Shown in pieces: positions 8,778-18,575 of a DNA stretch of 64,000 nt. Position 1 is the first letter of the stretch, and each line of letters begins with the position of its first letter. The translations under genes were made by a program, and so were the position numbers. Under the pieces are notes generated by a model. The model was not told where the DNA came from. It saw nothing but the letters and a program-made list of their open reading frames with translations, and searched no databases. Source of the DNA: an uncultured Dehalococcoidia bacterium (GTDB taxonomy: Bacteria; Chloroflexota; Dehalococcoidia; Lucifugimonadales; UBA3495); NCBI GenBank assembly GCA_951812535.1, contig CATOSK010000001.1, positions 265,365 through 329,364 on the forward strand, written 5' to 3'.

Positions 8778-10841
8778 TCACCCCTCCGTCAGCTGGCGGG
8801 CCAGCGATTCAGCGTCCGTAACCGGCAGTTGGCAGGCGTAGTTCTGGCACACGTACGCCGTGGATTTCCCGTCCACCATCCCCCTGTCTTCGAGCACCGG
8901 AAGGCTGAGCGCGGTTATGGGATCGTCTCCTTCCCCTCCGCCGCTGGCGCCCACCAGTACCTTGTTGGGCAGGTAACGGGAAAACACCTCCTCCAGCAGG
9001 GCCCGGGTGCCCTCCTCCTCCCGTGGCCCGACCACCGCTATCTCTTGCGTGATGGATACGTAGAAGTCCAGCGCCGCCAGCCAGTGCCCCGTCCCGCCGG
9101 GTGCCTGGGACATGAGACGGTTGACCGACCGCATCGGCCCGGCTGCCTTGGCGGAGTATTCGTCCTTCCCCGTGATCACCGACAGCTTGAGCAGCAGGTC
9201 CGCTGCCAGGGAACTCCCGCACGGCTGGGCGTTGTCGAAAATGTCCCGGGGACGGATTACCAGCGCCTCGGCGTCGTGCCCCGTGTCGTAGAATCCTCCC
9301 ACCCCATCGTCCCAGAACAGGTCTATCATGGCATCCGCCAGGTTGATGGATGCCTCCAGCCATCGCGCCTCGAATCCTGTCTCGTACAGCGCCAGCAGGC
9401 TGTCCGCAACGGCGGCGTAGTCCTCCAGGTACCCCAGCAGCTTGGCCTCTCCCTCCCGCCATGTGCGGAGGAGTCGTCCCGCCGGCATCATCTCATCCAG
9501 GAGGAAGGCTGCGTTGGCCCCCGCGGCAGCCAGGTAGTCCTGCCGCCCCAGCGCCGCCCCGGCCTCGGCGAAGCTTCGCAGCATCATCCCGTTCCATGAT
9601 GCCAGCACCTTGTCGTCCTTGAGCGGATGTATGCGCCGCTCCCTCACCTCCAGCAGCTTCTCCTTGCCCCGGTCGATAACGGATTGGACCTGCTCTCGGG
9701 CCATTCCCCGTGCCTCCGCGAAACTCGAAGGCGATTGTTTCACGTTGAGAATGTTGGAGCCCTCGAAATTGCCCCTAGCGGTCACGCCATAGTAGTCCCC
9801 GAAGATCTGCGCCTCCTCCGGCCCCAGGATTGCCGCGATTTCGTCCGGAGTCCAGATGAAGAACTTGCCCTCTTCACCCTCGCTGTCCGCGTCCTGGGCC
9901 GAGTAGAAACCCCCTTGCGGATCGGTCATTTCCCTCAGCACGTAGTCCAGCGTCTCGGTGCAGATGCGCCGGTACAGGCCCCGACCGGTCACCTGCCACG
10001 CGTGCAGATACAAGCGGGCCAGCAGCGCGTTGTCGTACAGCATCTTCTCGAAGTGCGGCACCAGCCAGAAGGCATCCGTGGAATAGCGGTGAAATCCTCC
10101 CCCCACCTGGTCGTACATCCCCCCATAGGCCATCTTCTCCAGCGTCATTTCCACCATTTCCAACGCCCGGGGATTGTAGCCGTGGGAGTGGTACCGCAGC
10201 AGGAACTCGGGCGTCATCGGCTGGGGAAACTTCGGAGCGTTGCCGAATCCCCCGTTCTGGTAGTCGAAGTTGGAGGCCAGGAAAGAGTATGCCTGGTGCA
10301 GGGTTTCCACCGTCAGCGGCGCCAGCCCCGGTTCGATGTGCCCAGACCGCCCCATCTGCTGGGTTAGCTGGCCGGTCACCCGCTCCACCTCTCCCTTGTT
10401 GTTCTGGTACGACGCCGCCACCCCCATCAGCAGCCGGGGAAACCCCGGCATTCCCATCCGGTCGGCGGGAGGAAAGTAAGTCCCCCCGTAGAACGGCTTT
10501 CCCTCTGACGTCAGGAACACCGTCATAGGCCAGCCCCCGCTGCCCGTCAGCATCTGCACCGCTTCCATGTAGACGGCGTCCAGGTCCGGCCGTTCCTCCC
10601 GGTCCACCTTGATGTTCACGAAGTTCTCGTTCATCAGCCCCGCGATTGCCTCGTCCTCAAACGACTCCCGCTCCATCACGTGGCACCAGTGGCAGGCCGA
10701 GTAGCCAATGCTCAGCAGGATGGGTTTTTCCTCCCTCCGGGCCCGTTCCAGGGCCTCCGGGCCCCAGGGATACCAGTCCACCGGATTGTTGGCGTGCTGG
10801 AGCAGGTACGGGCTGGTCTCGTTGATGAGCCGGTTGGGCAT
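8778..10841 (-). CDS. DUF255 thioredoxin-domain / six-hairpin glycosidase-like protein (YyaL/SSP411 family)
   Basis: 687 residues, normal for the family. The N-terminal thioredoxin-like domain begins at the invariant [21 protein letters not shown], with the dithiol C50-H-W-C53 ([10 protein letters not shown]), then an alpha/alpha-toroid region resembling N-acylglucosamine 2-epimerases ([20 protein letters not shown], and later [13 protein letters not shown]). The molecular function of this family is not established; a redox role is inferred from the dithiol. Start placed at the ATG preceded by GGAGG with 5-base spacing, not at longer upstream starts. Divergent from the selenoprotein-like lipoprotein gene, with a ~220-base shared intergenic region. 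Confidence 0.93.
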   Translation of the reverse strand: MPNRLINETSPYLLQHANNPVDWYPWGPEALERARREEKPILLSIGYSACHWCHVMERESFEDEAIAGLMNENFVNIKVDREERPDLDAVYMEAVQMLTGSGGWPMTVFLTSEGKPFYGGTYFPPADRMGMPGFPRLLMGVAASYQNNKGEVERVTGQLTQQMGRSGHIEPGLAPLTVETLHQAYSFLASNFDYQNGGFGNAPKFPQPMTPEFLLRYHSHGYNPRALEMVEMTLEKMAYGGMYDQVGGGFHRYSTDAFWLVPHFEKMLYDNALLARLYLHAWQVTGRGLYRRICTETLDYVLREMTDPQGGFYSAQDADSEGEEGKFFIWTPDEIAAILGPEEAQIFGDYYGVTARGNFEGSNILNVKQSPSSFAEARGMAREQVQSVIDRGKEKLLEVRERRIHPLKDDKVLASWNGMMLRSFAEAGAALGRQDYLAAAGANAAFLLDEMMPAGRLLRTWREGEAKLLGYLEDYAAVADSLLALYETGFEARWLEASINLADAMIDLFWDDGVGGFYDTGHDAEALVIRPRDIFDNAQPCGSSLAADLLLKLSVITGKDEYSAKAAGPMRSVNRLMSQAPGGTGHWLAALDFYVSITQEIAVVGPREEEGTRALLEEVFSRYLPNKVLVGASGGGEGDDPITALSLPVLEDRGMVDGKSTAYVCQNYACQLPVTDAESLARQLTEG

Positions 10842-10952
10842 GGTAGCCTCCTGGAATCGCGGCTGTGAGAAGGGTAAACGGTGCGCCGGAAAGGATCGGC
10901 CGTCCCCTCGGGTCGCATCCCGGTACTGGCCGGTTGCGCTCCGGGGGTTTGT

Positions 10953-10958
10953 TACAAT
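10953..10958 (+). promoter_or_regulatory. Candidate -10 box (TACAAT) for the TlpA-like lipoprotein
   Basis: TACAAT about 100 bases before the ATG at 11060, in the divergent region shared with the DUF255 gene. No convincing -35 at 16-18 bases; this is a weak call. Confidence 0.35.
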
Positions 10959-11059
10959 GAAATAGTGGGATGCACAGCACACCCGGCACCCCACAGGATA
11001 ACAGAATGGCCGGAACGGGGGCGCTCGGCCTGTCCTCGTCTCTGGCAACGGAGGAATGG

Positions 11060-11938
11060 ATGAACACCCGTACTTACTTCAGGCCGCTGGCGGCGCTCGC
11101 CGTGGGAGCGATGTTCCTGCTGGTGGCCGCTTGCGGCGCGGAAGCTCCGGCTGCCCAGCCGGAACAGGCCCCCGAACCCGCTCCCGCAGCCGTCGAAACC
11201 GCGCCGTCGGCCACAGCCGCCCCGCCGGCCCCCGCAGTCGCGGCGTCACAGCCGAAATCTGCGGAGCCCATGTCTGCAGCGGAAGCCGCCGCCGCCTCGG
11301 GCGAGCCTTCCGCCCCCCAACCCACGGTGCCAGCTGCGGCGCTTCCCGATGGCTCCGACACTGCGGGAGTCGTCCTGGAAGGCTCCTTGACCCAGCCCAC
11401 CGACACTCCTGCGGCGGGCATGACGCCAGCGGGGACGGATCTGGCAGAGCAGCCCACCGAACCTCCTCCGCCCACCGCCATTCCTGTCGTGGAACCCCCG
11501 CCGGATGTTCCCGTGGGGAAAAAGGTCGGGAACCGCGTGCCCGAGTTCGCCCTGGAACTGGTTGACGGCTCCACGGTAACCTCGGCCGAGTTGCAGGCCC
11601 AGGGTCAGCCGGTATTCCTATTCTTCACGGCAACTTTTTGACCGACTTGCCGCGTTGAGTTGCAACGCATGAAGACGGTTTACCCTGAATTTGACCAGGA
11701 TGTGAAGTTTTACGCGGTCGGAATCAGCGAGAGCTTGGAGGTTCTCGACCGCTACGCCCAGAACAACGGTTACCCCTGGCCGGTAGCGGTTTCACCCAAC
11801 ACCGGGGACCTGGGAGTAACCCAGCAGTCCTACAAAATCGCCATCGACGAACGGGGAGTCCAGATTTACCGGGCCTCCTTCGGCTCCGGCACCGACGACG
11901 AGTGGCGTAAGGTCTTCACCCAGCTTTCCGAGGGCTGA
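11060..11938 (+). CDS. Putative selenoprotein: TlpA/thioredoxin-like lipoprotein with in-frame UGA (UxxC)
   Basis: Read through the TGA at 11639-11641, this is a 292-residue lipoprotein: signal peptide with lipobox VAAC (C25), an Ala/Pro/Glu-rich linker to about residue 155, then a thioredoxin-fold domain (about 157-292) starting [14 protein letters not shown]. At the active site the sequence is FLFFTATF-U194-P-T-C197-R, where TlpA proteins have W-C-x-x-C-R; the UGA is exactly at the first cysteine. The frame continues unbroken after it ([13 protein letters not shown] to QLSEG), without any start or ribosome-binding site of its own. A bSECIS-like hairpin follows 10 bases later. selA and tRNA-Sec lie in the same window. 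The usual cis-proline loop looks replaced (QQSYKIAID). ATG chosen for the SD GAGG 5 bases upstream. A nonsense mutation is the alternative. Confidence 0.82.
11652..11668 (+). promoter_or_regulatory. Candidate bacterial SECIS hairpin
   Basis: Immediately 3' of the UGA: arm GCGTTG (11652-11657), loop AGTTG, arm CAACGC (11663-11668), a perfect 6-bp stem. The loop starts 16 bases after the UGA and has G as its second base, consistent with the bSECIS rule of a small apical loop with an early G at a short distance. SelB would bind it; SelB is not encoded in this window. Confidence 0.65.
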
Positions 11939-12020
11939 CGGGGGGACTTCGCAGCCTGGAATGGACAATCGGTTTGACACCAGCTCCGGGCAGCCCGTAG
12001 AGTTGCCCAAAACGAACATC

Positions 12021-12045
12021 GGGGGCGTTCCCACAGGACGCCCCC
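12021..12045 (+). other. GC-rich hairpin between the lipoprotein and esterase genes
   Basis: Arm GGGGGCGT, 9-base loop, arm ACGCCCCC, 20 bases before the esterase ATG. There is no T-run; it could be a weak terminator of the upstream gene or a leader hairpin affecting esterase translation. Confidence 0.45.
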
Positions 12046-12065
12046 TGGCTGCGAAAGGAAAGACT

Positions 12066-12935
12066 ATGTCCAGCATCGGATACGACCCCTCTGCCCGGTA
12101 CGAAGTGTCCATTTCCGACCCGGTCCTTCTGCAACACTCAAGCGGAGCATTAGAGGCAACCATCTACCAACCCAGGGGCAGCGGCCCCTTCCCCGGACTG
12201 CTCAACATTCACGGAGGGGCCTGGTGCCGGGGGGAGCGTTCCGACGACCATCCGATGATCATGTCCCTGGCCGCCAGCGGTATGGTCGTCGTGGCCCTGG
12301 AATACCGCCTCGCCCCGCAACATCCCTATCCGGCCCAGATAATGGACACCAACTTGGGCATTCGGTGGATGAAGGCCAACGCCCGGGACCTGAACATCGA
12401 CCCGGACTCAGTGGGAGCGATGGGTTGCTCCAGTGGCGGCCACACCGTGATGATGAGCGGCCTGCGTCCAACCGACCCCCGCTACAACGCCCTGGACTTC
12501 CCCGGTGGTGACCCCGTGGATGCCTCCGTCCGGTACTTGCTTTGCTGTTGGCCCGTCCTAGACCCCTACGCCCGTTACCTCTACGCCCGCAACGTCGCCG
12601 ATGACCGGCTGGTGGAATCCACCGAGGCCTACTTCCTCAACGAGGCTGCCATGCACGAGGGCAACCCCCAGGAAACCCTCGAGCGGCAGGAAATCGTCGA
12701 GTTGCCCTCCACCCTGATTATCCAGGGCACCAACGACGGCAACGTCCCCCTTTCCATCCCCCAGAAGTTCGAAACATCCTTCCGTCAGGCCGGCGGCGGC
12801 GTCGAGCTGGAACTGTTCCCCGGCATGCCCCACGGCTTCGGCAACCAGCCCTTCCCCGAGTCCGCCCGCGCCCTCGACGTAATGAAAGGATTCATCGCCC
12901 GCCAATTAGGCACACCGGTCGCTGCGCGGTTATAG
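12066..12935 (+). CDS. Alpha/beta-hydrolase, HSL/acetyl-esterase type
   Basis: 289 residues from the ATG at 12066, chosen over an upstream ATG because AAGGAAAG lies just before it and homologous proteins begin near here. Features of the hormone-sensitive-lipase-like family: oxyanion-hole HGGAW (49-53), nucleophile elbow GCSSGG with S122, acid D224 in GTNDGNVP, and histidine H256 in MPHGFGN, so a complete catalytic triad. No signal peptide. Predicted to hydrolyse carboxylic esters of unknown identity. It stands alone, downstream of the lipoprotein gene and convergent with a small HEPN-like gene. Confidence 0.9.
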   Translation: MSSIGYDPSARYEVSISDPVLLQHSSGALEATIYQPRGSGPFPGLLNIHGGAWCRGERSDDHPMIMSLAASGMVVVALEYRLAPQHPYPAQIMDTNLGIRWMKANARDLNIDPDSVGAMGCSSGGHTVMMSGLRPTDPRYNALDFPGGDPVDASVRYLLCCWPVLDPYARYLYARNVADDRLVESTEAYFLNEAAMHEGNPQETLERQEIVELPSTLIIQGTNDGNVPLSIPQKFETSFRQAGGGVELELFPGMPHGFGNQPFPESARALDVMKGFIARQLGTPVAARL

Positions 12936-13066
12936 GCGGGGTTGTTGGCTGTTTGTTCTGCTGACTCCGCCTCCTTTGACGGTCCCCAACTCTAGCCTCG
13001 TCTCCGGTCTTACTCCGTCTCTGCGTTGTGTCGGCATCGGGCATCATCTTCCGTGGCCAACGTCGT

Positions 13067-13420
13067 TCACAGGAGGGCCTCGACCTTCTCGACGAGCCGT
13101 TCCATGTCCCGTATCCCGTACTCCACCGGCCTGGCCCTCATGTTGCTTTCGTAGAAATTCTCGTGGAGTCTGCTGGCAACCCCAAACAGGCGTGAAATCT
13201 CCGGGTCATTCGCCTGTTCCTCTATGTCCGCAACCGCACCCCACAACAGGGAATGGCCTTGGTGGGGCATTCCTCGTTGGGCAGCCCACGCTTTTACCAT
13301 CTGGGCCGCAGCGCCCCAGGCCTTCTCGGACGCCTGCGGGAGATCCCCTGCCGCTAGTTCCTGTTCCGCTTGAGCAAGGAACTGGCGGCTTTGCTCCCTG
13401 TATTTCCGTGTATGCTGCAT
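13067..13420 (-). CDS. Small PaREP1/HEPN-like helical protein
   Basis: 117 residues, all helical by composition, with the core QASEKAWGAAAQMVKAWA followed by RGMPHQGHSLLW and LHENFYES. This pattern (Glu/Lys-Ala-Trp-Gly-Ala-Ala, then a His before Leu-Leu, then LHxNFYE) is that of PaREP1-type HEPN-superfamily proteins. A paralogue with the same signature lies at 18576. The RxxxxH RNase motif of active HEPN toxins is not evident. No nucleotidyltransferase partner adjoins it. Function unknown. The ATG at 13420 is preferred over an upstream in-frame start because it matches the start of the paralogue. Confidence 0.7.
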   Translation of the reverse strand: MQHTRKYREQSRQFLAQAEQELAAGDLPQASEKAWGAAAQMVKAWAAQRGMPHQGHSLLWGAVADIEEQANDPEISRLFGVASRLHENFYESNMRARPVEYGIRDMERLVEKVEALL

Positions 13421-13500
13421 GAACGAATCCTTTTCCGTCACATCCGCCCGGAGCCTGACCCCGCGTTGGAACGTCGCCCGCACCTCTTACTCCCCCGTCT

Positions 13501-13531
13501 TTCCCGCGCAGGCGGGAATCCAGGCCCCCGT
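13501..13531. repeat. REP-like palindrome, family A
   Basis: Core CCCGCGCAGGCGGG within TTCCCGCGCAGGCGGGAATC. The same core recurs in most larger gaps of this window. Located between the PaREP1-like gene and the NucS-like gene, a 286-base gap with nothing else recognisable. Confidence 0.8.
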
Positions 13532-13706
13532 CGCCGTACTACAAAGAACCAATATGACCGGGCCGCTTCATAGGCTTGACGACCCCTGTCGGCCTTGAAT
13601 TAATGGATCCGTGGTTTCAGCTAACAAGCGGGTTAGGGGGGTCCCCTGAAAAACGGGGACCTGCCCTGGCCCGCAAACTTTTGGGCCGGGATTAGGTCCG
13701 AGTTCG

Positions 13707-14423
13707 TCAGCGGTCGTCAAACGTGAATCTGAACGCATACGCTTTGAGATTCACATGGGGAACCATTGTTGCTGCGTAAACCAAACGATCGGTGAAGTCT
13801 TGTGCGACCAATATCCCGCGAATTGTCCCCTCCTCAACCGGCTCCATACTCCCCATGTACCCAAGTAATTGAGTCAACGCGGAATCCGGAGCTACGCCCG
13901 CTTTCAACTCAATAATCACCAGGTTGCCCTGGGAATCCTTGGCAGTAATGTCAATCCGGCCTGTCGCTACGGACTTTTCCGCGCCGCCATCGACAATGGT
14001 AAGTCCAGGCTCCAATTGCTCTATGTTGTCCCGTAGAGTCCTTTGCAAATCCCTTTCCAGTCTAAAGCTGTTGCCTTCGGTTCGCTCCGAGTCTTTTTCA
14101 CCACCTTCCTCGGCGCGATGACAGAAGGGATTGATGCCTTCATCGGTATTTTGGCCAGTGAAAACACCCGTCCTTTCTCCCGGGTCATTTATATTCCCCG
14201 CCTTGAATTCCTTACCTCGCGGATTGTTAAATTCTCCGTCGGATGTCAAATACCAATTTCTACTCGGCTCTTCCAACTTGGAAACACCGCGCTCCCTCAT
14301 GAGGCAGATAAGAGGCTCTGCGCTCTGTACCTGCAGCCAACGATCAGCGGCTCTCAATATCCCACGGTCTACCAATTCATCCTTTTCGAATTCGGACAAG
14401 AACTCGAAAACGTTCCTTTCCAT
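13707..14423 (-). CDS. NucS/DUF91-like PD-(D/E)xK nuclease-domain protein
   Basis: 238 residues. The C-terminal half carries the endonuclease NucS signature: GRIDITAKDSQGNLVIIELK (about 150-170), where D and the ELK pair form the PD-(D/E)xK metal site, followed by ALTQLLGYMGSM. In NucS/EndoMS this fold cuts mismatched or branched DNA. The N-terminal ~100 residues do not resemble the NucS beta-clamp domain and look variable, so substrate is uncertain. It starts 2 bases after the thrS stop on the same strand and is probably co-transcribed with it. Confidence 0.75.
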   Translation of the reverse strand: MERNVFEFLSEFEKDELVDRGILRAADRWLQVQSAEPLICLMRERGVSKLEEPSRNWYLTSDGEFNNPRGKEFKAGNINDPGERTGVFTGQNTDEGINPFCHRAEEGGEKDSERTEGNSFRLERDLQRTLRDNIEQLEPGLTIVDGGAEKSVATGRIDITAKDSQGNLVIIELKAGVAPDSALTQLLGYMGSMEPVEEGTIRGILVAQDFTDRLVYAATMVPHVNLKAYAFRFTFDDR

Positions 14424-14425
14424 GC

Positions 14426-16211
14426 TTACTCCCCGATTTCAGATTGTTGCATTTGCCTGCCCTTGACTTCCTCCCCCAACCGCCCCAAAAGCGCCTCCAC
14501 CGGAATCGCCCCCAGGTCCCCTTCCTCCCGGTGCCGCACCGCTACCGCCCCCTGCTCCTGTTCCCGGTCCCCCACCACCAGCATATACGGGATCTTCTGG
14601 AGCTGCGCGGCCCGGATCTTCGCGTTCATCCGTTCCCCCCGCTCATCCACGTCCGCCCGGAACCCGCCCCCGGATAGCTGTGCCTGTACCCCCCGTGCGT
14701 ATTCAATGTGCCGGTCGGCGATGGGAATGACCATCGCCTGCACCGGCGCGAGCCACAGCGGAAAGGCCCCCGCGTAGTGTTCTATTAGCACCCCGAAGAA
14801 CCGCTCCAGCGACCCCAGGATCGCCCGGTGGACCATGTAGGGACGGCTCCGGTTGCCCTCCGAGTCCTGGAAGGTCAGGTCGAACCGCTCCGGCAGATTG
14901 AAGTCGAACTGCACCGTCGTGCACTGCCAGTCCCGGCCCAGCGCGTCCTTGATCTTGATGTCAATCTTCGGCCCGTAGAACGCCCCGCCGCCGTCGTCAA
15001 CGTCGTGGGACAACCCCCGCTGCTCCAGGGCGTTCCGCAAGGATGCGGTGGCGTGCTCCCACATCTCCAGGTCACCCACGTACTTCTCCGGGCGGGTTGA
15101 CAGGGAGATCTGGTACTGGTCGAATCCGAAGGCCCTCAGAATCTCGAAGGTCAGGTCCAGGACACCACCTACCTCCGGCTCCACCTGCTCCGGCATGCAG
15201 AAGATGTGAGCGTCGTCCTGCGTGAACCCCCGCACCCGCATCAGCCCGTGCAGCACCCCGCTCCTCTCGTACCGGTAGACCGTGCCCAGCTCGCCGATCC
15301 GCATCGGCAGCTCCCGGTAGCTGTGCAGGGCGGACCGGTAGATCATGATATGGAACGGACAGTTCATCGGCTTCAGGAAGTATTCCTGCTCGTCCAGCTC
15401 CATCGGCGCGTACATATTCTCCTGGTAGAAGTCCAGGTGGCCGCTGGTCCGCCACAGGTTGGACCGCCCGATGTGCGGCGAGTAGACAATGCTGTAGCCG
15501 TGCCGGTAGTGAATGTCCCTCCAGTAGTCCTCCACCAGCGACCGTAGCACCCCTCCCTTGGGGTGCCACACGATTAGCCCCGGACCAATCTCCTCGTGGA
15601 CGCTGAACAACCCCAGTTGTCTCCCCAGGGTCCGGTGGTCCCTCAGCTCCGCCTGTTCCAGTCGCTCCAGGTGCTCGTCCAGCAGTTGCTGGCTCTCGAA
15701 AGCCGTCCCGTATATGCGCTGGAGCATCGGACGGTGCTCGTCCCCCCGCCAGTACGCCCCGGCCACGTTCAGCAGCTTCACCGCCGGAATGCTCGCCGTG
15801 TCCTCCACGTGCGGCCCCTGGCACAAGTCGACGAACTCCCCGTGCCGGTTAGATGCTTAGCGTCTCCGCGTCAGGGATCGCCTCGATAATCTCCAGCTTG
15901 TACGGCTGGTCCGCGAACAGCGTCTTCGCCTCCTCCCGGCTCAACTCCTCCCGGATGAACGGGAAGCCCTCGGTCACCGTCTCCTTCACGATCTTCTCGA
16001 TCTCCGCCACGTCGTCCGGAGTGAACGGGCGGGCTACGTCGAAGTCGTAATAGAACCCGTCCTGGGTGGGTGGGCCGATTCCCATCTTGGCTTCCGGGAA
16101 CAGCCGCAGCACCGCGTCCGCCATGACGTGGGCTGCGGAATGGCGCATCCGGTGGCGCAGGGCTTCCGCCTCGTTAACGTGCCCCGAATCAACTGTGCCG
16201 TGTTCTAGCAT
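14426..16211 (-). CDS. thrS: Threonyl-tRNA synthetase, TGS-less, interrupted by one +1 frameshift
   Basis: Charges tRNA-Thr. Two open segments make up one enzyme of about 590 residues. The first (16211-15849) is the editing domain with HSAAHVMADAV and PPTQDGFYYDFD. The second (to 14426) has the class II catalytic core (MNCPFHIMIY, GVLHGLMRVRGFTQDDAHIF, RPYMVHRAILGSLERF) and the anticodon-binding domain. Synthetases usually have an N-terminal TGS domain; it is absent. The segments meet at ATC TAA CCGGCAC, where removing a single A gives SIYRHGEFVDLC, the family consensus. So there is one extra A, either a sequence error, a recent mutation, or recoding. A TATAAT (16337-16332) precedes the gene. 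Confidence 0.88.
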
Positions 16212-16331
16212 CGTGGTATTTCCTGACTATGAAGTTCGGTCCATCGGAAAATAGGGTTCCGGAATCGGGATCCGGGGACTGGGTTCCTGGCAATGGCCGA
16301 CCCCGATGGCCGTCGCGGACCGTTGGCTTGG

Positions 16332-16337
16332 ATTATA
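16332..16337 (-). promoter_or_regulatory. -10 box (TATAAT) for thrS
   Basis: Consensus TATAAT on the minus strand in the 149-base gap between plsY and thrS, leaving a leader of about 115 bases. No T-box features (specifier loop, GGTGG antiterminator) were seen in the leader. Confidence 0.5.
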
Positions 16338-16360
16338 ACCCAACCCACCCGCGGCCTCCG

Positions 16361-16999
16361 TCAGGGCATCAGGCGCGGCCCGTAGAACACTTCCATCAGC
16401 CGCCCGCTCTTGACCGCCTCCCATATCTGCCGCCGGATGCTCCAGCAGTAGGAACCCACCACCAGCGCCGTCAGCCCCGCGACCAGGATGGTCAGCTCCC
16501 GGTCCGCCCCCCGGATGGGATTGATTACGTTCAGCACTACCATTCCCACGGCTATCCCGATGATCACGTTCCGGCTCAGGATTATCGCCAGCGCCCCCGG
16601 CGCCATCGCCACCAGCGTGGACGCGAAGAACAGGGCAAGCGCTATCCCCAGCAGCGGCGCCACCCCCTTCCCGCCCCGGAATTTTAGGTACACCGGCCAG
16701 TTGTGCCCCACGATCCCCGCCGTCGCCGTGCAGTAAACGACCCACTCCGGAGCGCCCAGCCAAATAGGAACCAGAACCGTAATCGCGCCCTTCGCCGTGT
16801 CCACTACCAGCACCGGAACGGCCCCGGCCAACCCCACCTGGTACCAGGTGTTCAGCGTTCCGACGTTCCTGCTCCCCACCTCGCGGATATCTTTCTGTCC
16901 CAGCCGCCGCACCGCCAGGTAACCCGTCGGAATCGCCCCGACAAAATAAGCGGCTACGATGAGCAGTCCATAAATGACCAGTTCAGTGCCCAGTTCCAC
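16361..16999 (-). CDS. plsY: Acyl-phosphate glycerol-3-phosphate acyltransferase
   Basis: 212 residues, five or so membrane helices. Transfers an acyl group from acyl-phosphate to glycerol-3-phosphate, the first step of phospholipid synthesis, at the inner membrane. Conserved PlsY loops are visible: GAIPTGYLAVR near residue 22, GSRNVGTLN (about 42-50), the glycine-rich GHNWPVYLKFRGGKGVA (about 98-114), and a later segment NPIRGADREL. Typical length is 200-215. Upstream of thrS on the same strand; diverges from prfB. Confidence 0.94.
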   Translation of the reverse strand: MELGTELVIYGLLIVAAYFVGAIPTGYLAVRRLGQKDIREVGSRNVGTLNTWYQVGLAGAVPVLVVDTAKGAITVLVPIWLGAPEWVVYCTATAGIVGHNWPVYLKFRGGKGVAPLLGIALALFFASTLVAMAPGALAIILSRNVIIGIAVGMVVLNVINPIRGADRELTILVAGLTALVVGSYCWSIRRQIWEAVKSGRLMEVFYGPRLMP

Positions 17000-17204
17000 G
17001 ACCCCTGTTCCCGCCGAAATTCGTTTCCCCTCAATCCATCTTAAGTTAGCCCGCCCGGCCCCCGCAAACCGCAGCGCCCCCGGCCCTCAGCCTCCACCGC
17101 CGGTGCCCAATATGCAATGGCCCTCGATATGCAATAATGGAATATGCTGCGTGGCCAAACCCAAGCAAGAAGCAGGATGCGCAAAAGCAGGATAGGAAAA
17201 CATA

Positions 17205-18312
17205 ATGGAGCAGTTGAAGCAGGATTTGGAAGCCTTGGTCCAGCGGGTCGATTCCGTCGTGGAGCGTCTTTGACCTCCCCGCCAAGGAACAGACCATAGC
17301 TAAAATGGAGGCTGCCGCCGCCGCCCCTGGATTCTGGGACGACCATCGTGCCGCCCAGGCCCAGATGCAACAGTTGGTCCGCCTCAAGGACCAGGTGACC
17401 CTCTGGCGCTCCCTCCGCTCCGACGCCGCCTCTGCCCTCGAATTGACCGAGCTGGCCCTCGAGGAAGGCGACGACTCCATCCAGGAACAGTTGGAAGCCG
17501 AAGCTGCCGATCTGGCCAGGTCCCTGGAGCGGGAGGAAATCAACCTCACTCTATCCGGCGGCTACGACGACCGGCCCGCCATCGTATCCATACGTTCCGG
17601 CGCGGGAGGGACCGACTCCCACGACTGGACCCAGATGCTTCTCGGCATGTACACCCGCTGGGCCGAGGAGGAAAAACGTTCCCTCCAGGTAATGGACTTG
17701 TCCTACGGCGACGAGGCCGGATTGCGGACTGCGACACTGGAGATCGGCGGCCCCTACGCCTGCGGATATCTCAACGCAGAAAATGGCGTTCACCGCCTCG
17801 TCCGACTGTCCCCCTACGACCCCAACCACCTCCGCCACACCTCCTTCGCCGAGGTTGAGGTCCTGCCCGCCGCCGTCGAGGAGGAGGCCGAGGTCGAAGT
17901 CCGCCCCGATGACCTCAAGATGGACTTCTTCCGTTCCAGCGGCCCGGGTGGACAGAACGTCCAGAAGGTCGCCTCCGCCGTCCGGCTCACCCACCTGCCC
18001 ACCGGCGTCGTCGTGACCTGCCAGACCGAACGCTCCCAGCACCAGAACCGGGAATATGCCATGCGCATCCTTCGTGCCCGCCTGCTGGACCGTCAGAACC
18101 GGGAGCGGGCCGACGAACTCGCCCGTCTCCGCGGCGAGCGGGTGGCTCCCGAGTGGGGCCACCAGATCCGCAGCTACGTGCTGCACCCCTACAAGTCAGT
18201 CAAGGACCACCGCACCAACTACCAGAGCACCAATCCCGACGCCGTTTTGGACGGAGACCTCCAGGGCTTCATCAGCGCCTACCTCATGTCCAAGGTCGGC
18301 GATGGGGGATAG
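17205..18312 (+). CDS. prfB: Peptide chain release factor 2, with programmed +1 frameshift
   Basis: RF2 terminates translation at UGA and UAA. The gene starts at ATG 17205 with a 22-codon zero-frame segment ending CTT TGA (17268-17273); shifting +1 at CTTTGAC gives LDLPAKEQTIAKMEAAAAAPGFWDD and continues to 18312, about 368 residues in all. GGAG lies 3 bases before CTT, the internal SD-like element that stimulates this shift. Domain features: the GGQ loop SSGPGGQNVQKVASAVR for peptidyl-tRNA hydrolysis and an SPxD-type codon-reading region (RLSPYDPNHLRHTSFAEVEV nearby). This is the autoregulatory arrangement known for prfB: low RF2 lets the ribosome shift. Notable because this organism also appears to read some UGA codons as selenocysteine. 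Confidence 0.95.
17262..17274 (+). promoter_or_regulatory. RF2 programmed +1 frameshift site
   Basis: GGAG-CGT-CTT-TGA-C: SD-like GGAG three bases upstream of the slippery CTT, then the UGA stop in UGAC context, as in other prfB genes. Confidence 0.93.
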
Positions 18313-18429
18313 GTCTGGGAGTCACTTGCTTAACTACTCTTCCCGTCACCCCCGCCGCCGCCTTCCGGTTGGCAATCCCACCCAGGGCCTCGCCATGAAG
18401 CCATCCAAGGGTCTCCGTGGCCCCGATAA

Positions 18430-18459
18430 TTGCCCCGATCAGAATGTGTGTACTACAAT
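18430..18459 (+). promoter_or_regulatory. Candidate promoter TTGCCC-N18-TACAAT
   Basis: Lies in the 263-base gap between prfB and the second PaREP1/HEPN-like gene, about 115 bases before the latter's ATG. Confidence 0.45.
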
Positions 18460-18575
18460 CATCCTGTTTTACCTCGTGCGCACGACATGTAGTCTTCTGC
18501 CAGTGCGCACTTTGAAAAACACGTTTTCCCCCTGTCATTCCCCCGACCGAAATCAGCGACGGAGAAATAGCCGTC

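Noticed and set aside
11660..11938. A separate 92-residue gene after the TGA at 11639
   Set aside because: No ribosome-binding site or promoter, begins in the middle of a thioredoxin fold, and is in frame with the upstream lipoprotein.
13490..13535. CRISPR array
   Set aside because: Repeated GC palindromes have variable spacing and no uniform spacers; no cas genes in the window.
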